64,000 bases of DNA, taken from assembly GCA_018894105.1 (NCBI GenBank), contig CM032122.1:39525404-39589403 (forward strand), given 5' to 3'. This document shows positions 21,675 through 32,273 of this stretch, piece after piece. The position numbers were made by a program, and so were the translations under genes. The notes beneath the pieces were generated by a model. The model was given only the letters and a program-made list of their open reading frames with translations. It ran no database searches and was not told where the DNA came from. This DNA is from Jacaranda mimosifolia (Eukaryota > Streptophyta > Magnoliopsida > Lamiales > Bignoniaceae). Position 1 is the stretch's first letter, and the number at the start of each line of letters is the position of its first letter.

Positions 21675-22763
21675 TTAAATGCGAGTATTTCTCACAGAAA
21701 AATCCATATCGGATTCAGTTGGTTCCAGAGACTCCTCACTATTATTATCAGTAGGAATACCATGAACAATATTATCAGAAGAAATTTTTAATTTTCCAAA
21801 ACGAGTTTCAGAATTATTATCTCTAACTCTAGATGTTGAAGCTCTAGACAATTCAGGACTTTCAACTGTATAATCAAGAGGATCAAACACAGAAAATGAA
21901 GAATAAGAAGAAGATCTATGAGATCTACTTGATTTTAACCTATTATTACCAGGTTTTTTAAAATCAATTAAAACATTCCCATCTGGGGTTTGAATTACCT
22001 TATTTAATTCAGTTTGTATTACTGGTTGAATAGGAATAACATTTTCCATTAACCAATTTTCAGGAAATCTAACTTCATCCCATTTTATTGGTTTTCTAGT
22101 TGTTATATGAGATTTACAAAAATTGGTTTCAATTAAAATAGTTTCATTTTTATTATTATTTATCATTTTACACATAGGATTCAATGTGTATAAATGCTTA
22201 TAATATATGCGATAAGTAATACAAATTGTTTCAGTATTTACCATATAATTATAACCATGCAACTTTACATTTAAAGTTAAAGCATGTAAAATATTAACAT
22301 CAGTTAATGATAACTGCAAATTAGGATAAACATTAAAATAAACCGGGCCATGTGCCAAACTCGATTGTATCACACCCATAATTGAGTGCTTCCAATTTAA
22401 ATTACGAGCATCACGCAAAATAGCAATAAAACTATCAGGAAGATTATCAAGAGTAAGTGGTTTAAAAGCAATCTGTATTAAACCAATATGAATAAATCTA
22501 TAATCAGCAGATCTATACTTATCAATATCAGATCTATGAAAAAGCTGTAAAGTAATATCATCTTTAGAAATAGGAATTGTTTCTTCCGTAGTTTTTACTA
22601 CCTGTTTGAGACCTATTTTCTCAAATGTTCCATATTGATAAATAAGTTTTGGATCCACTTTTGGAATGGTCCATTTATTAAGAAGTTCAATATTAACTGG
22701 AAGATCTATTTCCTCCATAGTACTATTCTTAATATTACTAGATTTTCCTTTAAGAAAATTCAT
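21675..22763 (-). CDS. Viral ORF1, 30K-type movement protein, full length
   Basis: This 362-codon copy lies 9147 bp from the copy at 12528 and has His at residue 190. It is followed by the broken ORF2 at 16944-21660. Its own leader is interrupted by the second scrambled patch. Confidence 0.8.
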   Translation of the reverse strand: MNFLKGKSSNIKNSTMEEIDLPVNIELLNKWTIPKVDPKLIYQYGTFEKIGLKQVVKTTEETIPISKDDITLQLFHRSDIDKYRSADYRFIHIGLIQIAFKPLTLDNLPDSFIAILRDARNLNWKHSIMGVIQSSLAHGPVYFNVYPNLQLSLTDVNILHALTLNVKLHGYNYMVNTETICITYRIYYKHLYTLNPMCKMINNNKNETILIETNFCKSHITTRKPIKWDEVRFPENWLMENVIPIQPVIQTELNKVIQTPDGNVLIDFKKPGNNRLKSSRSHRSSSYSSFSVFDPLDYTVESPELSRASTSRVRDNNSETRFGKLKISSDNIVHGIPTDNNSEESLEPTESDMDFSVRNTRI

Positions 22764-22836
22764 TTTAAGAGAGTGTTAAACATGCAATAATTAAATATTC
22801 CCTATACTCCCAAGGCTCTGATACCATCTATGCACT
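22764..22836 (-). promoter_or_regulatory. Leader 3' part with primer binding site
   Basis: Same structure as 13617-13689, with the primer site at 22814-22826 and the 3' hairpin arm 9 nt before ORF1. Confidence 0.8.
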
Positions 22837-23947
22837 GGAATTTGGATGGTTTTACTGAACGCCATATTTATAATTTGAATATGGAAAAATTAAATAAAAA
22901 TATTAATAATTTGGAAGAGAAAATTAATAAACAATTTGTTCATCCTGCTCCTGATCATATTGCTATGCCTTCTATTCAGCCCCCTCCTGAAGTTAATGAT
23001 TTCATTGTTAGGGATGTTTCTGAAATAGAAAAGGTAATAACTAAGAAATTTGCTGAATTTAGGATTTCTACTCTTAATAAGGAATTAGATGAGAATGATT
23101 ATAATAATAAAGTTAGGGAAGAGATTAATAAAATTCAGAATTATGCAGATAGGCCAACAATGAGAACTTATTATTATCCTAGGCCTACACCACAAGATGT
23201 TTTGCATGAAGAACAAGATTTAGTTCTTAACAATTCTTATAATGGTAAAAGCATCTATGAATGGAATTTGGATGGTTTTACTGAACGCCATATTTATAAT
23301 TTGGTGCATCGTATGTTAATGTATTGTACTATTTGCAAGAATAATGGTAATAGTGATAATACTGTTGCAAAAATGATATAATTGTGAATATGGAAGGCTA
23401 AGGTGTTTGTGTTAAACATGCAATAATTAAATATTCCCTATACTCCCAAGGCTCCGATACCATCTATGCATTAATAATAATAGCATTAGTATGACTATCA
23501 TTCCAAGGTTTAGGAACCTTCTTTAACCTATCATATAACAATGCAGTATCCTGAGCAAGATTTTTATAATAAGGAGAAATATAATTTAGACTCCCTAAAA
23601 ATCTTTGTAATTGAGTTTTATCAGCAATTCTGTCAGGAAACTTAGAAGCAAATTCAATACTTCTATTAATAGGAACAATTTTTCCTTTTTCCTCCACAAG
23701 ATTCTTTTATTATTGAAGGTAATAATAAATTTTCTTTTGTTGCATTTTATAAATGGACCATTCCAAAAGTGGATCCAAAACTTATTTATCAATATGGAAC
23801 ATTTGAGAAAATAGGTCTCAAACAGGTAGTAAAAACTACGGAAGAAACAATTCCTATTTCTAAAGATGATATTACTTTACAGCTTTTTCATAGATCTGAT
23901 ATTGATAAGTATAGATCTGCTGATTATAGATTTATTCATATTGGTTT
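22837..23947. other. Scrambled patch of viral snippets, second copy
   Basis: It repeats the patch at 13690-14800 at an offset of exactly 9147 bp, with every internal joint conserved. The rearrangement therefore arose once and was then copied together with its neighbours. Internal short ORF and inverted primer site (23450-23462) are also retained. Confidence 0.9.
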
Positions 23948-24636
23948 TGTTTACCTGAATTTAACAAGCCCACTAAGTATGAATTCTGGAACACAAGAGC
24001 CCCGAAACGCCCACAAACGCCAAACCCGGCTAACAAGGGCAAAAGGGCAAACTTCCAGAGGACAACATACTTAAGAGTGCCGTTAAGCCTCAGAACCCAA
24101 CCATAACTGGCTAACCAGACCATGAGATCCGAACCCTTCTTACATAGTCTTGTACATATACAGACCTTTACCACAATTATATAGGAAATATCTAACTCTT
24201 ACATGTTTAACACAAACACCTTAGCCTTCCATTAGGCTAAGTCTAAAATAAAATAAATATTTAAAACAATAAAATAAAATTAAATCTTACCCAGCAGAGG
24301 TCTTCAAAACTGCAACTTCTTATTACACAAATAAACTAAACTTATAAAAGAAAATTACAAGCGGGGAAATTACAGAAGGGAAATCAGGGGAAAACAAAAG
24401 AAAATTTTGGAGAGGAATGGAAAGCGTCCTCCTCCAACAACAAAACCCCAACCTATTTATAGACAAAAGAAAAAGCTGTGCGGACTTCAAACATTTCGAG
24501 TCCGAACAGTAAAAAGCTGAAACTACTGTGCGGATTTTAAAATTTTCGAATCCGAACAGTAACAATGTACAGTAAAAATGAACAGTATATTACTGTTCAA
24601 ATAGTAATCCCTATTACAAATTACTATTTTATCCCT
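23948..24636 (-). promoter_or_regulatory. Viral promoter and leader 5' part
   Basis: TATA box at 24454-24461, palindromes at 24475-24510 and 24525-24560 (the outermost base of the first is changed, g at 24475), short ORF at 24221-24232. The arrangement is the same as at 14801-15489, and this promoter would feed the ORF1 copy at 21675 through the second patch. Confidence 0.75.
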
Positions 24637-26094
24637 CTATTCTTTTTCCTTTCTGAGGGAAGCAATAATTTTATGAATGTCTTGTGTTGAGGGTATATCC
24701 TCATTGGGGTCCTGTGATTCACCTCCCAGACATCCATATTGGTTGTCATCTGTTCTTGATCTTGATGAAGTAGCCATTGATACATCATCATCTTCTTCAT
24801 CTGATTGCTCTTTATCATCTTTTCCTTTTAACTCAGCTTGTACCATATTAAGTACTTCTTTGAGCAAGTCTTCTTTACACAATTTTCCCTTGCGCATTTT
24901 TATTTTTTCTGAAGCTTTTCCGAACAATGATGAAGCTTCTTTTTTCTTATCAGATTCAAATTTTTCCCTGTATAATTGGGTTGCTTTAAAAATATTATTT
25001 AAAGTATCTTGACCCTCAATCTGGCCACTTTGCTTGTCAATCTGAAGCATTTTGTTCCACCATTTGATATAATAGGAACGATAAAGACACGGAATATTAT
25101 CTTCCGTAACTCCAACATCTGGAACCCATTTCCAGATCCAAGGAATAGAAAATTCCATAAAGAAAAGCATGGCTGCTTTATTAGTTGCCATCTCATCATT
25201 TTCTTCTGCCTCTATTAATTCTGGAGAATATTGACTCCATTTATCATATGCCTGTCTAAATTGATCTGGCAAAATATTATGAGTAGGGCCATATGATTGC
25301 CACCAAAACACAAACCAATTTGGTATTTTTGTGTCAAAAAGTTCAGGACATACTTTTATAAACCAAGTATGTTTTTTCCTGGGATTTTCATAAAGAAAAA
25401 CATTTTTAAAAGCCTGGATATAATCCCAGTAATTAAATTTGAAAGTAATTCTATTAACAGAAAATTCTTTTTCTTTTAATGAGGATAAACCCCATTCTTC
25501 AATAGAAATCAATTTTTTAATTATTATTTTACTAAAATTAAAAACATTTTTCTCTTGATAAGGGAAATAATGATTAACCTCACAAGAGCCAGTATAAATA
25601 AGAATATTTTCAAAAAACATTCTGGGTTTATAAGACCCAGCAGCATATGATGCTGTATCCAAATACCTTTGGTGTATTACCCATGGATCTTTCTTCCATT
25701 GAAGATCTTTATGCTCAAGGATTGTTATTATATCCTTAGCATCTTTTTGCTCAAAAGTTGTGAGGGAATCCTCATCAACTGGGGATGCAATATTAGAAGT
25801 AACATCCACAAAAGAAGGTTTATTAGTTCCTTCTGGCTTTTTGGACGGGTTGGAGGCAGATGGTTTATTATACTCATCTGTATTTTGTTTTTGCTTGAAT
25901 TGCAGAAATTCTGCAAAAAGGGGATCTTTATAAATTGGATCTGAAGAGGTTGAAGAGGCATATGATGCCTGAGAAACCGGGGAAGCTATTAGCTTCTGTT
26001 TGCCATGTTGTATTAGTGGCCTTGGCGTGCCACGATAATTGCTTCCTCTTCCTCCTCTATTAGAGAAGGGATTATGGCCCCTATAAGGGATCAT
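24637..26094 (-). CDS. Viral ORF3, unknown function, intact
   Basis: This is the 485-codon frame belonging to the only contiguous set in which all three viral ORFs are open (24637-31564). It overlaps the intact ORF2 by ATGA. Sequence features are as described for 1047-2504. Confidence 0.85.
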   Translation of the reverse strand: MIPYRGHNPFSNRGGRGSNYRGTPRPLIQHGKQKLIASPVSQASYASSTSSDPIYKDPLFAEFLQFKQKQNTDEYNKPSASNPSKKPEGTNKPSFVDVTSNIASPVDEDSLTTFEQKDAKDIITILEHKDLQWKKDPWVIHQRYLDTASYAAGSYKPRMFFENILIYTGSCEVNHYFPYQEKNVFNFSKIIIKKLISIEEWGLSSLKEKEFSVNRITFKFNYWDYIQAFKNVFLYENPRKKHTWFIKVCPELFDTKIPNWFVFWWQSYGPTHNILPDQFRQAYDKWSQYSPELIEAEENDEMATNKAAMLFFMEFSIPWIWKWVPDVGVTEDNIPCLYRSYYIKWWNKMLQIDKQSGQIEGQDTLNNIFKATQLYREKFESDKKKEASSLFGKASEKIKMRKGKLCKEDLLKEVLNMVQAELKGKDDKEQSDEEDDDVSMATSSRSRTDDNQYGCLGGESQDPNEDIPSTQDIHKIIASLRKEKE

Positions 26095-29000
26095 CCCTGC
26101 AAAAATTCTCGTGTTAGAAAATCAGGGAGACTATTATCACTACCCTTTTTATATATTATTTTAAAATCAAAAGGGGCTAAATAAGCTTGCCACCTTGCAA
26201 ACATTTGTTTTGAAACATTATGTTTAAAATCTTTATTAAACATAAATTGTGCAGCCTGACAATCAGTTTTAACTATAAAAAACTGATTATATAAATCATC
26301 TTGAAATTTAAGCACACATTTAACTATAGCAAAAATTTCTTTAGCTACAGTTGCATAATTTTTCTGGCTATCATTCCATTTACCAGAACAAAATCTAACA
26401 AGAATCTCTTGCTTATTATTAGGATCAATTTGAGTTAAAATACCTCCATATCCTAAATCAGAGGCATCAGTTTCAACAATTTTTTCCCAATTAGGATTAG
26501 AAAGCATTAAACAAGGCAATTTATTAACCTTTTCTTTTATTTTAATAATAGCATTAGTATGACTATCATTCCAAGGTTTAGGAACCTTCTTTAACCTATC
26601 ATATAACAATGCAGTATCCTGAGCAAGATTTTTATAATAAGGAGAAATATAATTTAGACTCCCTAAAAATCTTTGTAATTGAGTTTTATCAGCAATTCTG
26701 TCAGGAAACTTAGAAGCAAATTCAATACTTCTATTAATAGGAACAATTTTTCCTTTTTCAATAAAATGACCCAAAAATTTAATTTTAGTTTGAAACAAAA
26801 CCATTTTGGGTTTAGAAATAACAAGACCACTATTTATTATAGCAGTTTTAAAAATATTAAGATGTTTAAAATGATTTTCTATGGTATTAGAAAAAACCAA
26901 AATATCATCAATATAAACAATGATAAAGCTATTAAAAGGATTGAAAATATCATTCATAATTTTTTGAAATTCTGAAGGGGCATTCTTCAGACCAAATGGC
27001 ATAACATTCCATTCATATTGCCCAAATGGAACATTAAAGGCAGTTTTAAACTTATCCTTTTCAGCAATTTGAATTTGCCAATAACCAGATTTTAAATCAA
27101 ATTTTGAAAATATATTAGCATCAAAAAGTCTATCAAGCAAATCCTTTTTATTAGGAATAGGATACTTAATCCATTTTAAAACCTTATTAAGAGGTTTATA
27201 GTTTATTACTAATCTAGGAGCACCACGTTCTTGTTCACTATGCTTATTAACATAAAACGCAGTACAGGACCAAGCAGACTTGGTTGGCCTTATTAAGCTC
27301 TTTTGTAATAAAGACTCAATTTCTTTTTTACAATAATTTAAATATTCAGAATTCATTTGACAAGGCCTAGCTTTAGTAGGAATATTACCATCAAAGCTAT
27401 CATCATAAGGCAAATCAACAATATGCTTCTTTCTATTCCAAAAAGCATTAGGGTGTTCATTACACACAGATAAAGCAAATTGATTTTCAAGAAAAGCTAT
27501 TTTCTCTTTTAACTTAGGCTTTTCTAATTGATTATCAATATCGAGACTAACAATTTCTTGTTTTAAGAAATTTATATGATTAGTTTTAGCTTTTAAAACT
27601 TCTTCTATATTATTAAGAATTCTAGAAAAAGGTTCAACAATAAATTCAAAATAAATTTCTTTATTATTATATGTACCAGTAAAACCATTTTTATCAACCA
27701 TTTTTAAAGGATAAATTTTCTTTAAAAACGGAGTTCCAAGAATGATTTGGTTTGAAATATTTTTAACCAATAAGAAGCTATTAGGAATACAGATTTTATT
27801 TTTACAAATAAAAGCTTTTGACAATTTATAACTAATGTCAAGTTTTTCACTATTAGCAGTACGAAGAATATGAGTAGTTTTTTCAAAATACCTAGTAGGT
27901 ATTAAACCTTCTTGAATACAATTTAAATCAGCACCACTATCAATTAGTGCTATAAATTCTTTTGAAAAATTATTACTAATTAAAAGTTTTATTTTCACAA
28001 GCCATTTTTGTGAAGTAATCATTTCTAATTTATTAAGAAAATCATCACTTTGAATATTATTATTAATACTCTCAGGAAAATTAAACATATTATCAATTTG
28101 AGGAATTATTTGTTTACCCTGAGAAATTTCTAATCTTTTTATTCTTTCTTCTAAAGAGTTATTATTTCTTTTTAAATCAATAATTTCTCTTTTTAAATTA
28201 TCCACTTCTTTTTTCAAATCAATCAAATTAGTAGGACTTCTAGATTTATTCCTACTTTCTAATATTTTATAAACTTCAGACATAGAATAGGGATCATTAT
28301 CCCTTAAAATATTATTTTGAAAAGAAGAAGTTTGTGAAGGAGAAGAAGAAGAAATATTTTCCATTTCATCTATTATCTTAGATCTTAAAATAGGATCTTT
28401 TATCATTTTCAAAAATTCAATAGTATTATCATTACTAATAACATTTAATTCAGAAAACTGAGAAATTAAATTATACATCTCATCAGTATCAGATTTACTA
28501 TTATCAGATGCAATATTATCACATGACAATCCTTCCTTACAAGGATCACATTCAGAACTAGAACTATCAACACATTCATTAATATTATCAGAAAAAGCAG
28601 AATCAATATCATCATCAGATTCTAACATTAATTTAAAAAGAATATCCTTAAGATTATCATCTATCTCAAGGCTATTAATTCTTTCTCTCATTCTACACTT
28701 ATCAGCATAGTGTCCTACCTTACCACACTTATAACAGGCACCATATTTATGAAATTTCTTTCTTATGGTCCTATTAGAAGGTCTAGGTTCTCTATAATTT
28801 CCAGAATCTCTATAACGTTTCATTTTTTCTTTCTGTTTTTCTCTAGTCTGTTTATGAGTTTTCTTCCTAGATTTTTTTCTATAACTCTCATTATCATGTT
28901 TTTGTGATTTATTATTACTAACCTGTTTTGGGTTTTCCATCCCAAACTGTCCACAAAACTGACCTAATTGTTTTCTTTCCGTAATATTATTACGCTTAAT

Positions 29001-30461
29001 TTGTTGATTCAATTTAATATCATTACAGAGGGCTAATCCTTCCTGAATACAAGTTCCTATTAACTTGCCATATGTAAATTTACTATAGTCTATATTAGAC
29101 TCATTTTGCCTAAGATTTTTTCTGACTCTCTCAGCAAACATATAAGGCAATCCATCTATAAACTTGGATTTCCAATGGTCACTATTTGACTCAGGAAGCT
29201 CCATAACTCTAGAAAGAAAAGTATCTTTATACCATCTAAAAGATGTAAGACTCTGACATTTTAAACCATTCAATAAAGTTCTAATATGTTCAGAGTTATT
29301 AGTATATCTACCAGTAAAATGTTCTATAATAGTAACAATCAAAGTATAAACAGCATTTTCAATATTATTACTGGTTCCTTCCTGTTTAACACTATTAAGA
29401 ATCTCCTCTTTATTATTGGGAGAAAGATAATTATCCCACCAACCTTTAAGTTGGCCAGTAAAACCTGCAATAATCATTTTTGCAACAGTATTATCACTAT
29501 TACCATTATTCTTGCAAATAGTACAATACATTAACATACGATGCACCAAATTATAAATATGGCGTTCAGTAAAACCATCCAAATTCCATTCATAGATGCT
29601 TTTACCATTATAAGAATTGTTAAGAACTAAATCTTGTTCTTCATGCAAAACATCTTGTGGTGTAGGCCTAGGATAATAATAAGTTCTCATTGTTGGCCTA
29701 TCTGCATAATTCTGAATTTTATTAATCTCTTCCCTAACTTTATTATTATAATCATTCTCATCTAATTCCTTATTAAGAGTAGAAATCCTAAATTCAGCAA
29801 ATTTCTTAGTTATTACCTTTTCTATTTCAGAAACATCCCTAACAATGAAATCATTAACTTCAGGAGGGGGCTGAATAGAAGGCATAGCAATATGATCAGG
29901 AGCAGGATGAACAAATTGTTTATTAATTTTCTCTTCCAAATTATTAATATTTTTATTTAATTTTTCCATATTCACAATTATATCATTGAGTCTTTTATCA
30001 AGTTGGTAAATATTTTCACCAAGTACATTTAAATATAAATTAGCATAATTCTGCTGTTTAATTAAAACATTCATATTACGAGTAGTAACAACAGCTGTAT
30101 CATTTTCAAGCATTTTATAAAATGCAACAAAAGAAAATTTATTATTACCTTCAATAATAAAAGAATCTTGTGGAGGAAAAACAGTTTTTTCTTTCCTACC
30201 ATTATCATAAATATAAGTTCTTTCAAGAACAGAAATTTGAGGTTCAATATAATTGACCAAAAACCAAGGAACAAAAGGTATTATTTGATTTTTCTCTTCT
30301 ACGAATTTATAAAATTCTGTTTGAAAATAATTTTGTTGATCTTTATTAAAATTATCAAAAAACCATTTTCTAAATAAAATCCAACGATCTTTATTAAACT
30401 CTAGTGATATAAGTTTTCTATTATAAGAACCTTTTGAAAAATCAAGTTTGTCTTGATTCAT
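26091..30461 (-). CDS. Viral ORF2 polyprotein, full length
   Basis: All 1456 codons are open, with the CCHC knuckle, DSG protease, YIDD and RNase H residues in place at the positions given for 2501-6871. It shares two synonymous marker bases (near 28271 and 28335) with the copies at 34064, 38936 and 45569, while the copies at 2501, 9104 and 16944 carry the alternative bases. It therefore belongs to the right-hand sequence group even though it sits in the tandem unit. Confidence 0.95.
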   Translation of the reverse strand: MNQDKLDFSKGSYNRKLISLEFNKDRWILFRKWFFDNFNKDQQNYFQTEFYKFVEEKNQIIPFVPWFLVNYIEPQISVLERTYIYDNGRKEKTVFPPQDSFIIEGNNKFSFVAFYKMLENDTAVVTTRNMNVLIKQQNYANLYLNVLGENIYQLDKRLNDIIVNMEKLNKNINNLEEKINKQFVHPAPDHIAMPSIQPPPEVNDFIVRDVSEIEKVITKKFAEFRISTLNKELDENDYNNKVREEINKIQNYADRPTMRTYYYPRPTPQDVLHEEQDLVLNNSYNGKSIYEWNLDGFTERHIYNLVHRMLMYCTICKNNGNSDNTVAKMIIAGFTGQLKGWWDNYLSPNNKEEILNSVKQEGTSNNIENAVYTLIVTIIEHFTGRYTNNSEHIRTLLNGLKCQSLTSFRWYKDTFLSRVMELPESNSDHWKSKFIDGLPYMFAERVRKNLRQNESNIDYSKFTYGKLIGTCIQEGLALCNDIKLNQQIKRNNITERKQLGQFCGQFGMENPKQVSNNKSQKHDNESYRKKSRKKTHKQTREKQKEKMKRYRDSGNYREPRPSNRTIRKKFHKYGACYKCGKVGHYADKCRMRERINSLEIDDNLKDILFKLMLESDDDIDSAFSDNINECVDSSSSECDPCKEGLSCDNIASDNSKSDTDEMYNLISQFSELNVISNDNTIEFLKMIKDPILRSKIIDEMENISSSSPSQTSSFQNNILRDNDPYSMSEVYKILESRNKSRSPTNLIDLKKEVDNLKREIIDLKRNNNSLEERIKRLEISQGKQIIPQIDNMFNFPESINNNIQSDDFLNKLEMITSQKWLVKIKLLISNNFSKEFIALIDSGADLNCIQEGLIPTRYFEKTTHILRTANSEKLDISYKLSKAFICKNKICIPNSFLLVKNISNQIILGTPFLKKIYPLKMVDKNGFTGTYNNKEIYFEFIVEPFSRILNNIEEVLKAKTNHINFLKQEIVSLDIDNQLEKPKLKEKIAFLENQFALSVCNEHPNAFWNRKKHIVDLPYDDSFDGNIPTKARPCQMNSEYLNYCKKEIESLLQKSLIRPTKSAWSCTAFYVNKHSEQERGAPRLVINYKPLNKVLKWIKYPIPNKKDLLDRLFDANIFSKFDLKSGYWQIQIAEKDKFKTAFNVPFGQYEWNVMPFGLKNAPSEFQKIMNDIFNPFNSFIIVYIDDILVFSNTIENHFKHLNIFKTAIINSGLVISKPKMVLFQTKIKFLGHFIEKGKIVPINRSIEFASKFPDRIADKTQLQRFLGSLNYISPYYKNLAQDTALLYDRLKKVPKPWNDSHTNAIIKIKEKVNKLPCLMLSNPNWEKIVETDASDLGYGGILTQIDPNNKQEILVRFCSGKWNDSQKNYATVAKEIFAIVKCVLKFQDDLYNQFFIVKTDCQAAQFMFNKDFKHNVSKQMFARWQAYLAPFDFKIIYKKGSDNSLPDFLTREFLQG

Positions 30462-30475
30462 TATAAAACAATTTA

Positions 30476-31564
30476 TTAAATGCGAGTATTTCTCACAGAA
30501 AAATCCATATCGGATTCAGTTGGTTCCAGAGACTCCTCACTATTATTATCAGTAGGAATACCATGAACAATATTATCAGAAGAAATTTTTAATTTTCCAA
30601 AACGAGTTTCAGAATTATTATCTCTAACTCTAGATGTTGAAGCTCTAGACAATTCAGGACTTTCAACTGTATAATCAAGAGGATCAAACACAGAAAATGA
30701 AGAATAAGAAGAAGATCTATGAGATCTACTTGATTTTAACCTATTATTACCAGGTTTTTTAAAATCAATTAAAACATTCCCATCTGGGGTTTGAATTACC
30801 TTATTTAATTCAGTTTGTATTACTGGTTGAATAGGAATAACATTTTCCATTAACCAATTTTCAGGAAATCTAACTTCATCCCATTTTATTGGTTTTCTAG
30901 TTGTTATATGAGATTTACAAAAATTGGTTTCAATTAAAATAGTTTCATTTTTATTATTATTTATCATTTTACACATAGGATTCAATGTGTATAAATGCTT
31001 ATAATATATGCGATAAGTAATACAAATTGTTTCAGTATTTACCATATAATTATAACCATGCAACTTTACATTTAAAGTTAAAGCATGTAAAATATTAACA
31101 TCAGTTAATGATAACTGCAAATTAGGATAAACATTAAAATAAACCGGGCCATGTGCCAAACTCGATTGTATCACACCCATAATTGAGTGCTTCCAATTTA
31201 AATTACGAGCATCACGCAAAATAGCAATAAAACTATCAGGAAGATTATCAAGAGTAAGTGGTTTAAAAGCAATCTGTATTAAACCAATATGAATAAATCT
31301 ATAATCAGCAGATCTATACTTATCAATATCAGATCTATGAAAAAGCTGTAAAGTAATATCATCTTTAGAAATAGGAATTGTTTCTTCCGTAGTTTTTACT
31401 ACCTGTTTGAGACCTATTTTCTCAAATGTTCCATATTGATAAATAAGTTTTGGATCCACTTTTGGAATGGTCCATTTATTAAAAAGTTCAATATTAACTG
31501 GAAGATCTATTTCCTCCATAGTACTATTCTTAATATTACTAGATTTTCCTTTAAGAAAATTCAT
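30476..31564 (-). CDS. Viral ORF1, 30K-type movement protein, full length
   Basis: The 362-residue product is assigned to the 30K movement-protein superfamily, which enlarges plasmodesmata for cell-to-cell spread. The assignment rests on a core at about 85-195 that reads as alternating beta strands, with HIGLIQIAFKPL at 92-103, GPVYFNVYPN at 139-148 and SLTD at 152-155, and on its position directly upstream of the coat-polymerase polyprotein. Residues 275-362 form a Ser/Arg-rich then acidic tail, probably disordered. The ATG is the first after the leader hairpin, and the stop is a TAATAA pair 14 nt before ORF2. It shares Phe28 with the copy at 45569. No experimental evidence; a profile search with the viral movement-protein family would test the call. 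Confidence 0.8.
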   Translation of the reverse strand: MNFLKGKSSNIKNSTMEEIDLPVNIELFNKWTIPKVDPKLIYQYGTFEKIGLKQVVKTTEETIPISKDDITLQLFHRSDIDKYRSADYRFIHIGLIQIAFKPLTLDNLPDSFIAILRDARNLNWKHSIMGVIQSSLAHGPVYFNVYPNLQLSLTDVNILHALTLNVKLHGYNYMVNTETICITYRIYYKHLYTLNPMCKMINNNKNETILIETNFCKSHITTRKPIKWDEVRFPENWLMENVIPIQPVIQTELNKVIQTPDGNVLIDFKKPGNNRLKSSRSHRSSSYSSFSVFDPLDYTVESPELSRASTSRVRDNNSETRFGKLKISSDNIVHGIPTDNNSEESLEPTESDMDFSVRNTRI

Positions 31565-31752
31565 TTTAAGAGAGTGTTAAACATGCAATAATTAAATATT
31601 CCCTATACTCCCAAGGCTCTGATACCATCTATGCACTGGATCTTATGAAGGGGGGCCACAGATCAGGCGGTGAATCACAGCATCACATGATTGGGATTGT
31701 TTACCTGAATTTAACAAGCCCACTAAGTATGAATTCTGGAACACAAGAGCCC
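31565..31752 (-). promoter_or_regulatory. Leader 3' part with primer binding site, ending at an inversion
   Basis: The 3' arm base is at 31574-31585 and the primer site at 31615-31627. The leader continues about 125 bp beyond the primer site and then inverts at about 31752 into the plus-oriented leader segment. Confidence 0.8.
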
Positions 31753-32236
31753 TTGTAATTTTCTTTTATAAGTTTAGTTTATTTGTGTAATAAGAAGTTG
31801 CAGTTTTGAAGACCTCTGCTGGGTAAGATTTAATTTTATTTTATTGTTTTAAATATTTATTTTATTTTAGACTTAGCCTAATGGAAGGCTAAGGTGTTTG
31901 TGTTAAACATGTAAGAGTTAGATATTTCCTATATAATTGTGGTAAAGGTCTGTATATGTACAAGACTATGTAAGAAGGGTTCGGATCTCATGGTCTGGTT
32001 AGCCAGTTATGGTTGGGTTCTGAGGCTTAACGGCACTCTTAAGTATGTTGTCCTCTGGAAGTTTGCCCTTTTGCCCTTGTTAGCCGGGTTTGGCGTTTGT
32101 GGGCGTTTCGGGGCTCTTGTGTTCCAGAATTCATACTTAGTGGGCTTGTTAAATTCAGGTAAACAATCCCAATCATGTGATGCTGTGATTCACCGCCTGA
32201 TCTGTGGCCCCCCTTCATAAGATCCAGTGCATAGAT

Positions 32237-32237
<1 letters not shown>
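31753..32237 (+). promoter_or_regulatory. Inverted leader segment
   Basis: This is leader in plus orientation from just after the predicted transcript start to the first two bases of the primer site. It holds the short ORF at 31881-31892. Its right 125 bp (32112-32236) is a perfect inverted copy of 31628-31752, and its left 59 bp (31753-31811) is an inverted copy of about 32275-32333. A transcript from the promoter at 32427 would fold into two stems here. The 93-codon open frame inside it lacks an ATG start and is not called as a gene. Confidence 0.85.

Positions 32238-32273
<36 letters not shown>
32238..32273. repeat. T36 homopolymer at a leader-leader junction
   Basis: Thirty-six uninterrupted T on the plus strand separate two oppositely oriented leaders. 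On the left it abuts the primer site after two bases. On the right, read on the minus strand, leader sequence with an AATAAG element (32292-32297) is followed about 17 nt later by the A tract. This is the arrangement expected for a polyadenylated viral RNA end. Confidence 0.85.
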
